Below, piece after piece: positions 1-10,191 of a stretch of 64,000 nt of DNA. Each line of letters opens with the position of its first letter. The first letter of the stretch is position 1. Source of the DNA: Parvularcula sp. (lineage in GTDB: Bacteria > Pseudomonadota > Alphaproteobacteria > Caulobacterales > Parvularculaceae); assembly GCA_002704915.1 (NCBI GenBank), contig PAIP01000062.1:176103-240102 (forward strand). The letters are read 5' to 3'. The position numbers were made by a program, and so were the translations under genes. The notes below the pieces were generated by a model. That model was not told the DNA's origin, searched no databases, and was given only the letters and a program-made list of their open reading frames with translations.

Positions 1-1
1 G

Positions 2-235
2 GACAGAAAGGATCCGGCCTTCGACCGGCTGATGGCGCTATGGCTTGACCTCATTGCAGCGGCAGGAATGCTGCTCGAAAACCGCATCCGTTATCGGCAA
101 ATGTTCGGCGTCGAGGTGGCGGCCCAGTCGCCTCAGGAAGTCGAAGCGCTGATCGCTGAAAACGGTTTCGAGGCGCCGACCCAGATTTATCAGTCAGTTT
201 TAATCCGCGCCTGGCTAAGCCGCCGCGCCGGTTGA
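2..235 (+). CDS. C-terminal fragment, class I SAM methyltransferase-like
   Basis: The reading frame is open from the left edge and stops at TGA 233-235, so only about 77 C-terminal residues are visible and the true start lies outside the window. The segment has a helix, then a pattern resembling the end of small SAM-dependent methyltransferases (SPQEVEALIAENGF, then a strand ending LIRAWLSRR). No SAM-binding motif is in view, so this is a resemblance only. It converges on the TIR/FGE gene with 7 bases between the two stops. It could instead be the end of another Rossmann-fold enzyme. Confidence 0.4.
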   Translation, partial: DRKDPAFDRLMALWLDLIAAAGMLLENRIRYRQMFGVEVAAQSPQEVEALIAENGFEAPTQIYQSVLIRAWLSRRAG

Positions 236-242
236 CGAACGC

Positions 243-2009
243 TCAGAGGTCGCGCGCGACGCGGAACCCGTTATCGAACTCGCGCGCGCCGGAGGATTTG
301 CCGATACGATGGGCCGAACGCAGGCGCCATCCGCCGGTGTTCCACGCGCCCCCCTTTAACACATGTTTCGAGCAGTCGCCGGTCATCGCAGCAGACCCGT
401 CCGCGGGCGCGCCAGCATGGCTTTGGGTCCAGCAATCGGCAGTCCATTCCCAGGCATTGCCATGCATGTCGTAGAGACCGAAGGCGTTAGGGGCGAAACT
501 TCCCGCCGGCGTCGTCCGTCCACGGAAAGTTTCAGGCTCACCGCTGTAAGGATACTCGCCATTGTAGTTCGCCTGGGATGCGCGAACATTGGCGCCGAAC
601 GAAAACGGAGAAGAAGATCCCGCCCGCGCGGCATATTCCCATTCCGCTTCCGTGGGCAGGCGGTAGGCCTCGCCCGTCTTTTCCGACAGCCACGCCGCAT
701 AGGCGCGCGCATCGTCATAAGAAACAGACACCACCGGCCGGTCGGCGCGGCCCCAGCCATGATCGGGCGCCTTATAGGCGCAGCCGCCATCGGCGACGCA
801 GGCGTCCCACTCGGCATAGGTGATCTCGCGCGCAGATAGCGCAAAGCCATTAGAAAAGGAGACATCGCGCATGGGGCGTTCGGCGGCGCCGGCGCCGACT
901 TCGCTTTGCGGCGCGCCCATTTTGAACGAACCGGCGGCAATCGTCGCCATGTCCGGGCAATTGGCGCAATCGCGAAAATAATCGCCTGAGGATGTTTCAG
1001 CCGGCGCAGACTCCGGCGCCGTTTCATCGCCGGTTTCCGAGCCGGCTTCCTCTGCGCTCAACGCCGCAATCAGGCTGCCCATGGCGTCCTCTTCCAAGGA
1101 AGAGTCCGTTTCGGCGCCGTTCGCCTCCGTTTCCGCGGTGACGGTGATCTCCTCCGCGCCGTCTCCCTGCCGGGATATATCCGGCGCCGTGGGAATGATA
1201 ATGTCATCAGACGGCGCGTCTTCCGGATTGATGCTGAGCGCCGCAAGCGATGAGGGCGAATCGGTGGCGGGATCGGGCACATCGTTCGACGCCGCAGCGG
1301 GCGCGTCCGACACCGGCGCCGGCCCCGGCAAAACGATCGGCGCCAGAAGCGCGGTCAGCACTGTCATCCCCACAATCCCCGCCGTGGCGCCAATGGCGAC
1401 CTCGCGTGCTGAAAAGCGGCGCTTCGGTTTCTGGCGATGCAGAAAGGCCGGCGGCGCGGTCATAGGTTCGGCCTTGCGCGCCGTGATCGGCGCCGCCGAT
1501 TGCGGCGCAAGCATCTCGGCGCCCGGCCGCCATAAATCCTGGCTCTCTTCCCCGCCATTCAGGCCGGGCTCGTCATTATCCGGCTCAATCTCAGACGAGG
1601 ACCAGAGGTCTGCGTCTTCAAGTCCCATGCGCCTGGTGGTGAGCTGGATTTCTTCGAGCACAAAGCGCCAGCGCGGGTCGTCGGACGATCCGGTCCAACC
1701 GGAAAGATCGACCGGCGGCAGATTCTCAAACCCGCCTGGCGGACGGGCGCCGCCCACGGCCACAGGGATCAGCGCGCCGCGCTCCATGGCCTCCTCGGCC
1801 TGGCGATGGAGCTGGGCGAGTTTCGCCGCCGCATGAGTCCACACCACGATCGCCGCGCCGTCGCCGCCGCTTCTCGCCCCAGCCCCGGGTCCTCCATAAT
1901 CGGCGTTCACGGGCGTCGCCGCATGACCGGCATCAGCGAGGGCGGCGGCGATTTTCGCGCCGAGGGCTTCGTCGCGGGGGGCGTAAAGTATGGAAATCGG
2001 CGACATCAT
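243..2009 (-). CDS. TIR-like domain / transmembrane / formylglycine-generating-enzyme (SUMF1) fusion
   Basis: A 588-residue protein in three parts. Residues 3-120 look like a TIR fold (ISILYAPRD at the first strand; later an IVVWTH strand, an EEAMERGALIPVAV helix-strand and a PPGGF loop). An acidic low-complexity linker surrounds one transmembrane helix at about 203-229. Residues 344-588 form an FGE-sulfatase/SUMF1 domain with the family hallmarks: IAAGSFKMGA, RLPTEAEWEYAARAG, NAFGLYDMHGNAWEW, LKGGAW and a final NGFRVAR. A CxxC pair (CANC) starts the FGE domain. I chose ATG 2009; an in-frame TTG lies directly before it and a second ATG directly after. In the TIR part the usual WxxxE-type helix reads QLHRQAEE, so NADase activity is uncertain. 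The topology puts TIR in the cytoplasm and FGE in the periplasm (inference). Confidence 0.8.
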   Translation of the reverse strand: MMSPISILYAPRDEALGAKIAAALADAGHAATPVNADYGGPGAGARSGGDGAAIVVWTHAAAKLAQLHRQAEEAMERGALIPVAVGGARPPGGFENLPPVDLSGWTGSSDDPRWRFVLEEIQLTTRRMGLEDADLWSSSEIEPDNDEPGLNGGEESQDLWRPGAEMLAPQSAAPITARKAEPMTAPPAFLHRQKPKRRFSAREVAIGATAGIVGMTVLTALLAPIVLPGPAPVSDAPAAASNDVPDPATDSPSSLAALSINPEDAPSDDIIIPTAPDISRQGDGAEEITVTAETEANGAETDSSLEEDAMGSLIAALSAEEAGSETGDETAPESAPAETSSGDYFRDCANCPDMATIAAGSFKMGAPQSEVGAGAAERPMRDVSFSNGFALSAREITYAEWDACVADGGCAYKAPDHGWGRADRPVVSVSYDDARAYAAWLSEKTGEAYRLPTEAEWEYAARAGSSSPFSFGANVRASQANYNGEYPYSGEPETFRGRTTPAGSFAPNAFGLYDMHGNAWEWTADCWTQSHAGAPADGSAAMTGDCSKHVLKGGAWNTGGWRLRSAHRIGKSSGAREFDNGFRVARDL

Positions 2010-2237
2010 CAAACTGGGGACATATCGGGGTTAATCGTTTCTAAATCGCGACAATCGTCTTCGCCCAAGGGCTGCGGCCTGACGGCCAAACGCCCTTCTA
2101 AGGCGAATCGGGCCTTGAGGCCGAGAGGGTTAAGCTAAAAACTTTGCAAGAAAAACATGGGGAAAAGCATCCGGCGCCTCGGGTCTTTCCAAACTGCTTT
2201 GTTCTCGATATGTTCCTTTTAACAGAGGGAGACCCGC

Positions 2238-3785
2238 ATGGTCGCGCAGATCACCACCTTCGCCTTCCACGGGGTCGACGCCCGGCCGGTGACCGTTCAG
2301 GTCCAGCTCACCAATGGCAACAGCAATATTTTTTCGATTGTAGGTCTGCCCGACAAGGCGGTGTCTGAGGCGCGCGAACGGGTGCGCGCGGCCCTCTCGG
2401 CGGTAGGGCTCGGCCTTCCGGTTAAGCGGATCACGGTCAATCTCGCCCCCGCGGACCTGCCCAAGGAGGGCAGCCATTTCGATCTCGCCATCGCGCTGGG
2501 TCTTTTGATTGAAATGGGCGCGGCGCCCCATGACGCCGGGGCCGGCTTTGCGGTCATGGGCGAGCTCGGGCTCGACGGGTCCATCGCCCCTTGCGCCGGG
2601 GCGCTGCCCGCGGCGGTGGCGGCGAACGCCATGGGGCTTGGCCTCATCTGTCCGGCGGCGAGCGGGGCGGAAGCGGCATGGGCGGGCGGCGACGCCGCGA
2701 TTTTGGCGCCGAAATCATTAATTCAGCTCGTCAACCATTTTAAGGGCACGCAAGTCCTGAGCGCGCCACAACCCGGCGCCCTCGAAACGCCGGCGGCCAT
2801 ACCCGATCTCGCCGATGTCAAAGGCCAGGAGACCGCCAAACGCGCCCTTGCGATCGCCGCCGCGGGCGGACACAATCTGTTAATGGTGGGGCCGCCGGGC
2901 GCGGGCAAATCCATGCTCGCCGCCCGGCTGCCAGGGCTGTTGCCGCCGCTGTCGCCAAAGGAGATGCTCGAGATCTCCATGGTCCAGTCCCTCGCCGGGC
3001 TTCTCGAAGGGGGCCGGCTGACCCGCGCCCGGCCGTTTCGCGCGCCCCACCATTCCGCCTCCATGGCCGCCATGATCGGCGGCGGCGTGCGCGCCAAGCC
3101 GGGCGAAGCTTCCCTCGCCCATCACGGCGTTCTCTTTCTCGATGAATTGCCGGAATTTTCCGCGCCCGTGCTCGACAGCCTGCGCCAGCCTCTAGAGACC
3201 GGCGACGTCTTGATCGCGCGGGCGAATTTTCATGTGCGCTACCCGGCGCGGTTCCAGCTTGTCGCCGCCATGAATCCCTGCCGCTGCGGTTATGGACGCG
3301 CGTCGGGCCGGGCCTGCGGCAAGGGCCCAAATTGCGAGGAGATTTATCAGTCGCGCATATCCGGGCCGCTTCTCGACCGCATGGACCTCTCTATCGAACT
3401 GCCCGCCGTGACGCCCGCCGATCTGGCGGCGCCCGCGACGGGAGAAACGACCGCAATTGTGGCCGACCGTGTCGCAAAGGCCCGGGCGGCGCAAACGGCG
3501 CGCGGCGGAGAGGGCAAATCCAACGCCGCGCTTAGCGATGCCGAGCTTTCCCGCATCGCCGCCCCGGACCAGGAAGGGGCGAACCTTTTATCGCGCGCCG
3601 CCGAAGCCCTCTCTTTATCCGCGCGCGCTTATACGCGAACGCTTCGCGTCGCCCGAACCCTCGCCGATCTTGACGGCGCCGATGGCGTCAGACGGCGCCA
3701 CATCGCTGAAGCGGTGAGTTTCAGGAAAGCATCAGAGCGAAACGCGAATAACAACGCGCCCGCCAGCGCGAGCGTGATAACCTAA
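2238..3785 (+). CDS. comM: ComM/YifB family Mg-chelatase-like AAA+ ATPase
   Basis: A 515-residue protein of normal length for ComM, the hexameric helicase that drives branch migration during natural transformation. Residues 1-180 are the Lon-like S5 fold (VVAQI-type start, IVGLPDKAVSEARERV). Residues 190-510 are the AAA+ module: Walker A GPPGAGKS at 218-225, Walker B GVLFLDELPEF near 297, sensor AAMNPCRCG and an arginine-rich C-terminal lid. A cysteine-rich segment (CRCGYG...CGKGPNC) is typical of the family. ATG 2238 follows GAGGGAG. It is divergent from the TIR/FGE gene across 225 bases. Confidence 0.93.
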   Translation: MVAQITTFAFHGVDARPVTVQVQLTNGNSNIFSIVGLPDKAVSEARERVRAALSAVGLGLPVKRITVNLAPADLPKEGSHFDLAIALGLLIEMGAAPHDAGAGFAVMGELGLDGSIAPCAGALPAAVAANAMGLGLICPAASGAEAAWAGGDAAILAPKSLIQLVNHFKGTQVLSAPQPGALETPAAIPDLADVKGQETAKRALAIAAAGGHNLLMVGPPGAGKSMLAARLPGLLPPLSPKEMLEISMVQSLAGLLEGGRLTRARPFRAPHHSASMAAMIGGGVRAKPGEASLAHHGVLFLDELPEFSAPVLDSLRQPLETGDVLIARANFHVRYPARFQLVAAMNPCRCGYGRASGRACGKGPNCEEIYQSRISGPLLDRMDLSIELPAVTPADLAAPATGETTAIVADRVAKARAAQTARGGEGKSNAALSDAELSRIAAPDQEGANLLSRAAEALSLSARAYTRTLRVARTLADLDGADGVRRRHIAEAVSFRKASERNANNNAPASASVIT

Positions 3786-3905
3786 GGCGTCTATGCGAGG
3801 ATTTTCCAGCGAATTTAACCCACGTCATTAACCAACTCCATCAACCAATTTTCAAGGCGCGCGCGCGACACTGGGACCAGTCTGCGTAACAAGGTCTCAC
3901 CATCA

Positions 3906-5792
3906 ATGCCGCAAGCTGGATCGCGCCACAGCGCTTCCTCAAATTCCGTCCGCGAGCTGATCGTCGTCTGTGACGGCGAGGACGTCATTCGTTTTGTCTC
4001 GCAAAGCTTTGCAAGTTTTTTTGGCGCGCCGCCCCAGTCATGGCACGGCCGCACATTCGCGCCGGGGGGAGATGCGGCCGAGCCCGGCTCCCCCGCCAGC
4101 TATCGCACCGAAGCGCGGGCCGGCACGCGGGAGTTTATTGTCGACTGGACGGAGACCGTTCTTTCAGGCGGCGAGCGTCTTTATGTAGGGTTGCCGCAAA
4201 GCGGCGGCGCCGATGACGGCGGTTCCGGCGACGAAGCCGACATCGGGGAAAGCGGCGCCGACCCGAAATTGCAGCTTCTGGCGACCATGAGCCATGAGAT
4301 GAGAACGCCCTTGAACGGCATTCTCGGCATGACGTCGCTTCTCCTCGACACGGGGCTTGCGCCGAACCAGCGCGCCTATGCGGAGTCGGTGCGCGAATCC
4401 GGCGTTGCATTGCTCGCACTGATCAACGATCTTCTCGATTATTCGAAACTGGAGGCCGGGCGGCTCGACATTGAGCACTCGCCCTTTTCTCCGCAAACGC
4501 TCGTCCAGTCCGTCGCCGAACTTCTTTCACCCAAAGCGGCGGACAAGGGCATCGAAATCACCGCCTATGTGGACAGCACCGTGCCGGCCGAACTTTACGG
4601 CGACGAAGCGCGCCTCAGGCAAGTGCTGATCAATCTCGCGGGCAACGGCGTTAAATTTACGGATGAGGGCGGCGTCGGCATAGAAGCGCGGCTCGTGGCC
4701 GCCGATGATGGCCTCGCCCATGTGGCTTTTTCCGTGCGCGACACCGGCATCGGCATTCCCGACGATAAACAGGCGGCTATTTTCGAAGAGTTCTCTCAGG
4801 CGCATATAGCGGGCGAGCGCAAACGGGAAGGCACTGGCCTCGGGCTCGCCATCGCCCGTAAAATCGTGCGCGCCATGAATGGCGACATCACCCTTGCAAG
4901 CAGCCCCGGCGAAGGCAGCGCTTTCACATTCACGGTCGAACTCGGCTTTGAAGGGGACAGGCCCATGAAGCCGCAGCCTTTCGAAACGCCGATCATTATC
5001 GCTTCGCGATCCGATGTCCTCTCCCGCAGCCTCGAGCTGCAACTGGCGGCGATCGGCGCGGAGAATATCCTTTCCGTCGCCACCCCCGCCGCCGCCATCG
5101 CCGCCATGAACGATCATCCGGACGCCATTCTTCTATGCGATATCTATATCGCCGGGGAAAGCGCGCAGCCGCTCTCGCGCAAGGCGGCGCGGTCTTATGT
5201 TCTCTTGTCGCCGCTGGCGCGCGGGCGCATCAATGAACTTCGCGAGGCGGGGTTCGACGGCTATTTTATCAAACCGATCCGGCAATCGTCCTTACACAAA
5301 CAATTGTCGGATGATGTGGAAGACGCGCCGGCCGCGGCGCCTGAACAACCGGCCGAGCCTGAAGAAAAATCCAAGCGCGCGGCGACGTCCGATAACAAAG
5401 CCTATCGCGTGCTGCTCGCCGAGGACAATCAGATCAATGCGGTTCTCGCCACAACCATCATCAAGCGCGCCGGCCATGTGGTGGATGTCGCCTGCAACGG
5501 CGCCGAAGCGGTCGAGGCCTGCGAATCGGGCGAGTATGATCTCATTCTCATGGACATGCACATGCCCCATGTGGACGGGCTCGAGGCAACGCGTCGCATC
5601 CGCAAGCTCGACGGCCCCATGCGCCGGGCGCCGATCATTGCGCTCACCGCCAACGCCATGGCCGCCGACCGGCAGAAATGCCTTGCGGCCGGGATGGACG
5701 ACTTTTTATCGAAGCCTTTCGAGCCCGCGGACCTGACCGCCCTTCTGGCGAAATGGGGCGAATGCGAAAGCGAATGGAGCGAAGCGTCATAG
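3906..5792 (+). CDS. Hybrid sensor histidine kinase with two receiver-type domains, no membrane segment
   Basis: A 628-residue hybrid kinase. Residues 14-100 look like a small PAS-type sensor. The HisKA H-box is [17 protein letters not shown] with the phosphoacceptor His at 130. The HATPase domain runs to about 345 ([16 protein letters not shown]). Residues 360-470 form a degenerate receiver that lacks the acidic pair at its first strand (IIIASRSD). An Ala/Glu-rich linker leads to a canonical receiver at 500-620 with Asp550 in [13 protein letters not shown] and the conserved Lys in LSKPF. No transmembrane segment is visible, so the input signal is probably cytoplasmic. The partner is unknown. 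ATG 3906 has only a distant AAGG upstream, so the start is less certain than the domains. Confidence 0.85.
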   Translation: MPQAGSRHSASSNSVRELIVVCDGEDVIRFVSQSFASFFGAPPQSWHGRTFAPGGDAAEPGSPASYRTEARAGTREFIVDWTETVLSGGERLYVGLPQSGGADDGGSGDEADIGESGADPKLQLLATMSHEMRTPLNGILGMTSLLLDTGLAPNQRAYAESVRESGVALLALINDLLDYSKLEAGRLDIEHSPFSPQTLVQSVAELLSPKAADKGIEITAYVDSTVPAELYGDEARLRQVLINLAGNGVKFTDEGGVGIEARLVAADDGLAHVAFSVRDTGIGIPDDKQAAIFEEFSQAHIAGERKREGTGLGLAIARKIVRAMNGDITLASSPGEGSAFTFTVELGFEGDRPMKPQPFETPIIIASRSDVLSRSLELQLAAIGAENILSVATPAAAIAAMNDHPDAILLCDIYIAGESAQPLSRKAARSYVLLSPLARGRINELREAGFDGYFIKPIRQSSLHKQLSDDVEDAPAAAPEQPAEPEEKSKRAATSDNKAYRVLLAEDNQINAVLATTIIKRAGHVVDVACNGAEAVEACESGEYDLILMDMHMPHVDGLEATRRIRKLDGPMRRAPIIALTANAMAADRQKCLAAGMDDFLSKPFEPADLTALLAKWGECESEWSEAS

Positions 5793-5855
5793 GCGTCTTT
5801 ACCGCTTCGTCTCACGCCTTTCTTTCGCCGGAAAACCCCAGTAGCGTCCCGCGCC

Positions 5856-7211
5856 ATGACCCAAACGCCCTCTGCGCCGGCGCCTGAAGCCGACGAGAAG
5901 AAAACGCTCCTCGGTTCCTTGTCGGCCTATGTCCGCGCGCGCAGCCTCGTCATGCTGCTGCTCGGTTTTTCGGCCGGACTTCCCTTTTACATGATCTATC
6001 AGAATCTTTCGCTCTGGCTTGCAGAGGCCGGCGTTGAAAAAGGCGAGATCGGTCTGTTCGCCTGGACGGGCTTCGCTTTCTCCTTCAAGTTTCTTTGGGC
6101 CCCTATCGTGGACCGCGCGCCTGTGCCCCTGCTTGAAAAGCTCGTCGGGCGCCGCCGCGCCTGGATGGCGGCCGCACAGATCGGCGTCGCCTTGTGCCTT
6201 GTCGCCATGTCCCTGGCGAACCCGGCCGGCAATCTCTGGATTGTCGCAGCCATCGCCGTCGCCATGGCCTTCGCCGCGGCAACGCAGGACATTGCAATTG
6301 ACGCATGGCGCATCGAAGCCGCGACTGACGAAGAACAAGGCGTCATGGCGGCGATGTATCAATATGGCTACCGGATCGCCATCATGGTGGCCGGCGCGGG
6401 CGCGCTGATCGTCGCCGACAATGTCAACTGGCCAGCCGCCTATCAGACAATGGCGCTCTTGATGGGCGTCGGTTTCCTGACGGCGCTTTTCGCGCCCAAA
6501 GTCGAGGTGCGCGAGTACGCGCCGCCTCCAAAGGCTTCGTTCAGCGAGACCATGTCGAAATCCGTGATCGGACCGTTTCGCGATTTCTTCGAGCGCTATG
6601 GCGTCCATGCACTCGTCATTCTTCTCTTTATCGCGCTCTTTCGGGTGCCCGACTTCCTCATGGGCTACATGACCGGACCGCTCTATATTGATCTTGGCTA
6701 TGACAAGACCACCATCGGCGCGATCCGTTCCGGCGCCGGGCTTTTCGCAACCATGGGCGGCGTCTTTCTCGGCGGGCTGCTCGTTTCGCGCGTCAGTTTC
6801 AAATGGAGCCTCTTGATCGGGGTTCTCGGCCAGTCTCTCACTAACCTCATCTATAGCTGGCTGGCGCTTTCCGATGCGACCACGGGCGGACTCGCTTTCG
6901 CCGTGATTGTCGACAACATCGCCTATGGCGCGGCGGGCACGATCCTCATCGCCTATATGTCGAGTCTTACAAACACCGCCTTCACGGCGACGCAGTATGC
7001 GCTGTTCAGCTCTTTCTACGCCCTGCCGGGCAAGTTTGTCGGCGGCTTTTCCGGCTTTATGGTGGAGGCGGCGGGTTTCGCCTGGTTCTTCGCCATCACC
7101 GCACTGGTGGGCGTCCCGGCGGCGATTTTGGTTTTCTTCCTTAAATATTCAGAAGAACGGTTTTCCATCGACCGGAAACAGGCGGCCGCCGAACTCGAAG
7201 CCGCGGATTAG
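5856..7211 (+). CDS. ampG: AmpG family muropeptide MFS permease
   Basis: A 451-residue MFS protein with about 12 hydrophobic segments. AmpG hallmarks appear in order: GFSAGLPFYMIYQNLSLWL in the first helix, FLWAPIVDR, GRRRAW, ATQDIAIDAWRIE and a GYR motif in the following helix. AmpG imports anhydromuropeptides released by lytic transglycosylases into the cytoplasm for cell-wall recycling. The MltA gene at the far end of this window would supply such substrates, although the two are not linked. The stop overlaps the convergent small lipoprotein gene by 4 bases. Confidence 0.9.
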   Translation: MTQTPSAPAPEADEKKTLLGSLSAYVRARSLVMLLLGFSAGLPFYMIYQNLSLWLAEAGVEKGEIGLFAWTGFAFSFKFLWAPIVDRAPVPLLEKLVGRRRAWMAAAQIGVALCLVAMSLANPAGNLWIVAAIAVAMAFAAATQDIAIDAWRIEAATDEEQGVMAAMYQYGYRIAIMVAGAGALIVADNVNWPAAYQTMALLMGVGFLTALFAPKVEVREYAPPPKASFSETMSKSVIGPFRDFFERYGVHALVILLFIALFRVPDFLMGYMTGPLYIDLGYDKTTIGAIRSGAGLFATMGGVFLGGLLVSRVSFKWSLLIGVLGQSLTNLIYSWLALSDATTGGLAFAVIVDNIAYGAAGTILIAYMSSLTNTAFTATQYALFSSFYALPGKFVGGFSGFMVEAAGFAWFFAITALVGVPAAILVFFLKYSEERFSIDRKQAAAELEAAD

Positions 7212-7570
7212 CCCGCTGCGAGACAGGCGTTAAGGTCGGGTTTTTCCGTGTTCGAGGTCGTCGCCGTCGCATCCACATGAGCGACTTTCTGAACCCCGGT
7301 TTCGTCCGGATACAGAATAACGATCAGCGTGCATGTGGTCAGCGCATAGCGGCGATATTCGCCAGCCCCTTCCCGGCGCGTCAGCGCCGGTTCGCCCAGC
7401 ATGACGTCGAGCGCCGCAGCCCCCGCCCCTTGAAAGTCGGAAAGCGTGTAAACGGGTTCTGCGGGCGCCGCCGGCGTCTTCGCGGGCGCGACTTTTTGCT
7501 CCGGCGCCGTTGCGCAGGCGGCGGCGAAAAGCATCGACAGGATCGGCGCAAGGCGAGACATGGTTTTCAT
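7208..7570 (-). CDS. Small lipoprotein of unknown function
   Basis: 120 residues from ATG 7570. This start was chosen over an upstream in-frame one because it places a lipoprotein signal directly at the N-terminus (basic MKTMSR, hydrophobic core, lipobox FAAAC). After acylation at that Cys comes an Ala/Pro linker, then a compact domain starting YTLSDFQGAGAAALDVMLGE and containing ALTTCTLIVILYPDETG. The arrangement resembles small SmpA/BamE-like folds in which a short helical start is followed by a beta-sheet, but I cannot name the family. It converges on ampG with a 4-base overlap. Confidence 0.7.
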   Translation of the reverse strand: MKTMSRLAPILSMLFAAACATAPEQKVAPAKTPAAPAEPVYTLSDFQGAGAAALDVMLGEPALTRREGAGEYRRYALTTCTLIVILYPDETGVQKVAHVDATATTSNTEKPDLNACLAAG

Positions 7571-7745
7571 GGGACACTCATAAGGCGTCATCGATGAATT
7601 GATGATTAATCCCGGCCTCCCCGCACATCAAGCCGCGCGCCGATGACAAGACCGAAAGGACGGGGCCGAATGCGCTCGGGTTGCTTCGCTCACCCCAGCT
7701 TCCTATAAGCCCACGCGAAGACAGAACACGCTCGAAGGAATTTTC

Positions 7746-8741
7746 ATGACCGGTACTCTCGATGTCATCGGCGTCGGCAACGCTATTGTCGACGTTCTCG
7801 CCAAAGCAGACGACGCCTTTCTCGCCACGCACTCTATCCCCAAAGGCGGCATGATCCTCATCGACGAGGACCAGGCGAAGACGATCTATGGCGACATGGC
7901 GGCCGGCGTGGAGATTTCGGGCGGTTCGGCGGCGAATTCCATCGCCTGCATCGCCTCGCTTGGCGGCAAGGGCGGTTTTGTGGGCAAAGTGTCGGGAGAC
8001 GCGCTGGGCGATATTTTCCGCCATGATCTGCGCTCGCTGGGCGTCGAATTCGACACGAAACCCCTTGAAGACGGGCCGGGCACCGGCCGGTGCCTCGTCA
8101 ATGTGACGCCGGACGCGCAGCGCTCCATGACCACATTTCTGGGCGCCGCCGGTTTCGTGTCGCCCGACGATATCGATGATAGCCAGATCGCGCGCGCGGA
8201 AATCACCTTTTTCGAAGGCTATCTTTTCGAACAGCCGGTGGCGCGTCAGGCCTTTATCCGCGCCTGCGCCATCGCGAAACGCGAGGGTAAGCGCGCCGCG
8301 CTGACGCTCTCCGATGCAAGCTGCGTCGACCGCCAGTTCGACGAATTACAGCAATTCATTCCCCAGCATGTGGACATTCTTCTCGCCAATGATCGCGAAG
8401 CGGAAACCCTGTTCCAGTCTGACGATCTCGATGAGATCGCCGACAAGGCCCGCAAGATGTGTCCGCTCACCGCAGTGACGCTCTCGGAAAAGGGCTCCAT
8501 GCTGATCCCGCGCGACGGCGATGTGGTGAAAGTCGACGCGGTGAAACCCGAAAAACTTGTGGACACCACAGGCGCTGGCGACGCCTATGCCGCGGGATTG
8601 TTATACGGTCTGGCGCGCGGCTTTGAGCTGGAAAGCGCTGGGGCGCTCGGCTCGCTGGCCGCAAGCGAGGTGATCAGCCATTTCGGCGCGCGCCCCGAAC
8701 AGTCGCTGAAAGCCCTCGCATCAAAGGCCGGCCTTCTCTAA
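7746..8741 (+). CDS. Adenosine kinase / PfkB family carbohydrate kinase
   Basis: A 331-residue ribokinase-fold enzyme. The N-terminal [11 protein letters not shown] and the substrate-binding GGSAANS motif match the alphaproteobacterial PfkB proteins usually annotated as adenosine kinase (ATP + adenosine to AMP + ADP). The second PfkB signature, [12 protein letters not shown], starts at residue 273, with Asp279 as the catalytic base. AAGGA precedes ATG 7746. Its TAA overlaps the coaE stop on the other strand by three to four bases. The exact substrate, adenosine or another nucleoside or sugar, cannot be fixed from sequence. Confidence 0.85.
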   Translation: MTGTLDVIGVGNAIVDVLAKADDAFLATHSIPKGGMILIDEDQAKTIYGDMAAGVEISGGSAANSIACIASLGGKGGFVGKVSGDALGDIFRHDLRSLGVEFDTKPLEDGPGTGRCLVNVTPDAQRSMTTFLGAAGFVSPDDIDDSQIARAEITFFEGYLFEQPVARQAFIRACAIAKREGKRAALTLSDASCVDRQFDELQQFIPQHVDILLANDREAETLFQSDDLDEIADKARKMCPLTAVTLSEKGSMLIPRDGDVVKVDAVKPEKLVDTTGAGDAYAAGLLYGLARGFELESAGALGSLAASEVISHFGARPEQSLKALASKAGLL

Positions 8742-9340
8742 GCCCCTGAAAACTTTCTTAAAATTGCGCCATAGACATCGGCGGCCTGGGCTCCCGTTTC
8801 GTCAAGCGCGAGTCCGGTGTCGATAACATAATCTGCACGCTGACGTTTTTCCGCATCGGGCGTCTGCAGTTTCAGGATCGCCTCGAATTTTGCTTCGGTC
8901 ATGCCGGGCCGCGCCAAGACGCGCTCGCGCTGGACCTCTTCCGGCGCACTCACCACGACCGTGGCGTCGAAAAATTTTTCGGTCCCGTTTTCAAAGAGAA
9001 GCGGAATATCGAGCACCACCGCATCGGCGCCGGCCTCTGCGGCTGAAAGCATGAACGCTTCGCGATCCTCGGCCACCAGCGGATGCACCAGCGCTTCGAG
9101 TTTTGCGAGCGCCTCCGTATCGCCGAGGACAATTTTCGCCAGCGCCGCCCGGTCCACAGCGCCATCGACCATCGCATCGGGAAACAACTCGCCTATTGGG
9201 GCGACCGCAGCGCCGTCTTTGGAATAAAGCCGGTGAACCGCTGCATCGGCGTCCCAGACGGCGGCGCCGAGATCGGCGAACATCTGCAAGACAGTGGATT
9301 TGCCCATGCCGATGGAGCCGGTCAGTCCGATACGGATCAT
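8738..9340 (-). CDS. coaE: Dephospho-CoA kinase
   Basis: A 200-residue P-loop kinase that performs the last step of coenzyme A synthesis, phosphorylating the 3' hydroxyl of dephospho-CoA. The P-loop GSIGMGKS lies at residues 8-15 after [17 protein letters not shown], the LVHPLVAED lid motif and VLDIPLLFE complete the family pattern. Its ATG sits inside the aroE stop (ATGA overlap of 4 bases), indicating translational coupling. It is the last gene of PPRP-maf-aroE-coaE, which runs away from the putative origin. In many alphaproteobacteria dnaQ and secB follow coaE; here they lie 50 kb away. Confidence 0.95.
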   Translation of the reverse strand: MIRIGLTGSIGMGKSTVLQMFADLGAAVWDADAAVHRLYSKDGAAVAPIGELFPDAMVDGAVDRAALAKIVLGDTEALAKLEALVHPLVAEDREAFMLSAAEAGADAVVLDIPLLFENGTEKFFDATVVVSAPEEVQRERVLARPGMTEAKFEAILKLQTPDAEKRQRADYVIDTGLALDETGAQAADVYGAILRKFSGA

Positions 9341-10191
9341 GTTTTGCCTCGTCGGTTCAGTTCCTTCACAAGCTCGCCGCGCAGTTCGTCATCCACACTC
9401 GCTTCTTCTCCAAACCACTGACGAAAACCTGGAACCGCCTGGTGCATGAGCATGGCGAGGCCGTCGACGGTTTGATGGCTGTTTTCCTCCGCCCGCCGGA
9501 GGAGGTCGGTTTTGAGCGGCGCATAGACAATGTCAGCGATGAGCGCGGAGGGTTTGAGCGCGCCAATTTCCATCTCCAGGGATGGCTGGCCGCTCATGCC
9601 GAGACTTGTTGTGTTTACCAGAAGATCAGTATTTTCAAGGACTTGAGATCTCTTGCCCCATTCGATCACTGCCAGGTCGAATGCTTCGGCCAGTGCAACG
9701 GCGCGCTCCATGGTGCGATTGGCGATGCGGATGTCTGTGAAGCCGAGCGCCTTCAGGGCGAGCACGACGCCGCGCGCCGCGCCGCCAGCGCCGAGCACCA
9801 GCGCCGATATTCCGGGTTCGGAGCGTTGTTCACGAACCGCTTCGGCGAAACCGGTGATGTCGGAATTCTCCGCGCTGGCGCCGGCATCGGAAAAGGTCAG
9901 CATATTGGCCGCGCCGGCGGCCTGCGCATTCTCGCTTTTCTTATCCGCATAACGCAGCGCGTGTTCCTTATGCGGGAGCGTGACATTGACGCCGGCGAAG
10001 CCGACAACCCGCAAGGAATCCATCGCCCGGGCAAACTCGTCATAAGACGGCGGAACATCAATCGGAATGTAATACCCGTTTATCCCGGCGCGTTTCGCCC
10101 AGATCGTGTGAATGACCGGCGAGAGGGAATGACATACCGGATGGCCAACGACCCCGGCGAGCACAGGCGCGTTTGAGGATGCGGGCGCCAT
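9337..10191 (-). CDS. aroE: Shikimate dehydrogenase
   Basis: A 284-residue NADP-dependent enzyme reducing 3-dehydroshikimate to shikimate. The shikimate-binding pair of serines is in HSLSPVIH (residues 21-28), the catalytic Lys75 is in [10 protein letters not shown], and the dinucleotide motif [10 protein letters not shown] lies near 135-145. The C-terminal helix [13 protein letters not shown] with its conserved Gln is complete. ATG 10191 shares one base with the maf stop (TGATG), so the pair is probably translated in a coupled way. It belongs to the origin-proximal operon. Confidence 0.95.
   Translation of the reverse strand: MAPASSNAPVLAGVVGHPVCHSLSPVIHTIWAKRAGINGYYIPIDVPPSYDEFARAMDSLRVVGFAGVNVTLPHKEHALRYADKKSENAQAAGAANMLTFSDAGASAENSDITGFAEAVREQRSEPGISALVLGAGGAARGVVLALKALGFTDIRIANRTMERAVALAEAFDLAVIEWGKRSQVLENTDLLVNTTSLGMSGQPSLEMEIGALKPSALIADIVYAPLKTDLLRRAEENSHQTVDGLAMLMHQAVPGFRQWFGEEASVDDELRGELVKELNRRGKT

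Noticed and set aside
2031..2045. TTAA-N7-TAAA upstream of the TIR/FGE gene, CtrA-like
   Set aside because: The second half-site is imperfect, and single TTAA half-sites occur by chance.
3815..4054. A 79-codon minus-strand frame before the hybrid kinase
   Set aside because: Half of it is antisense of the kinase start and no ribosome-binding site precedes it.
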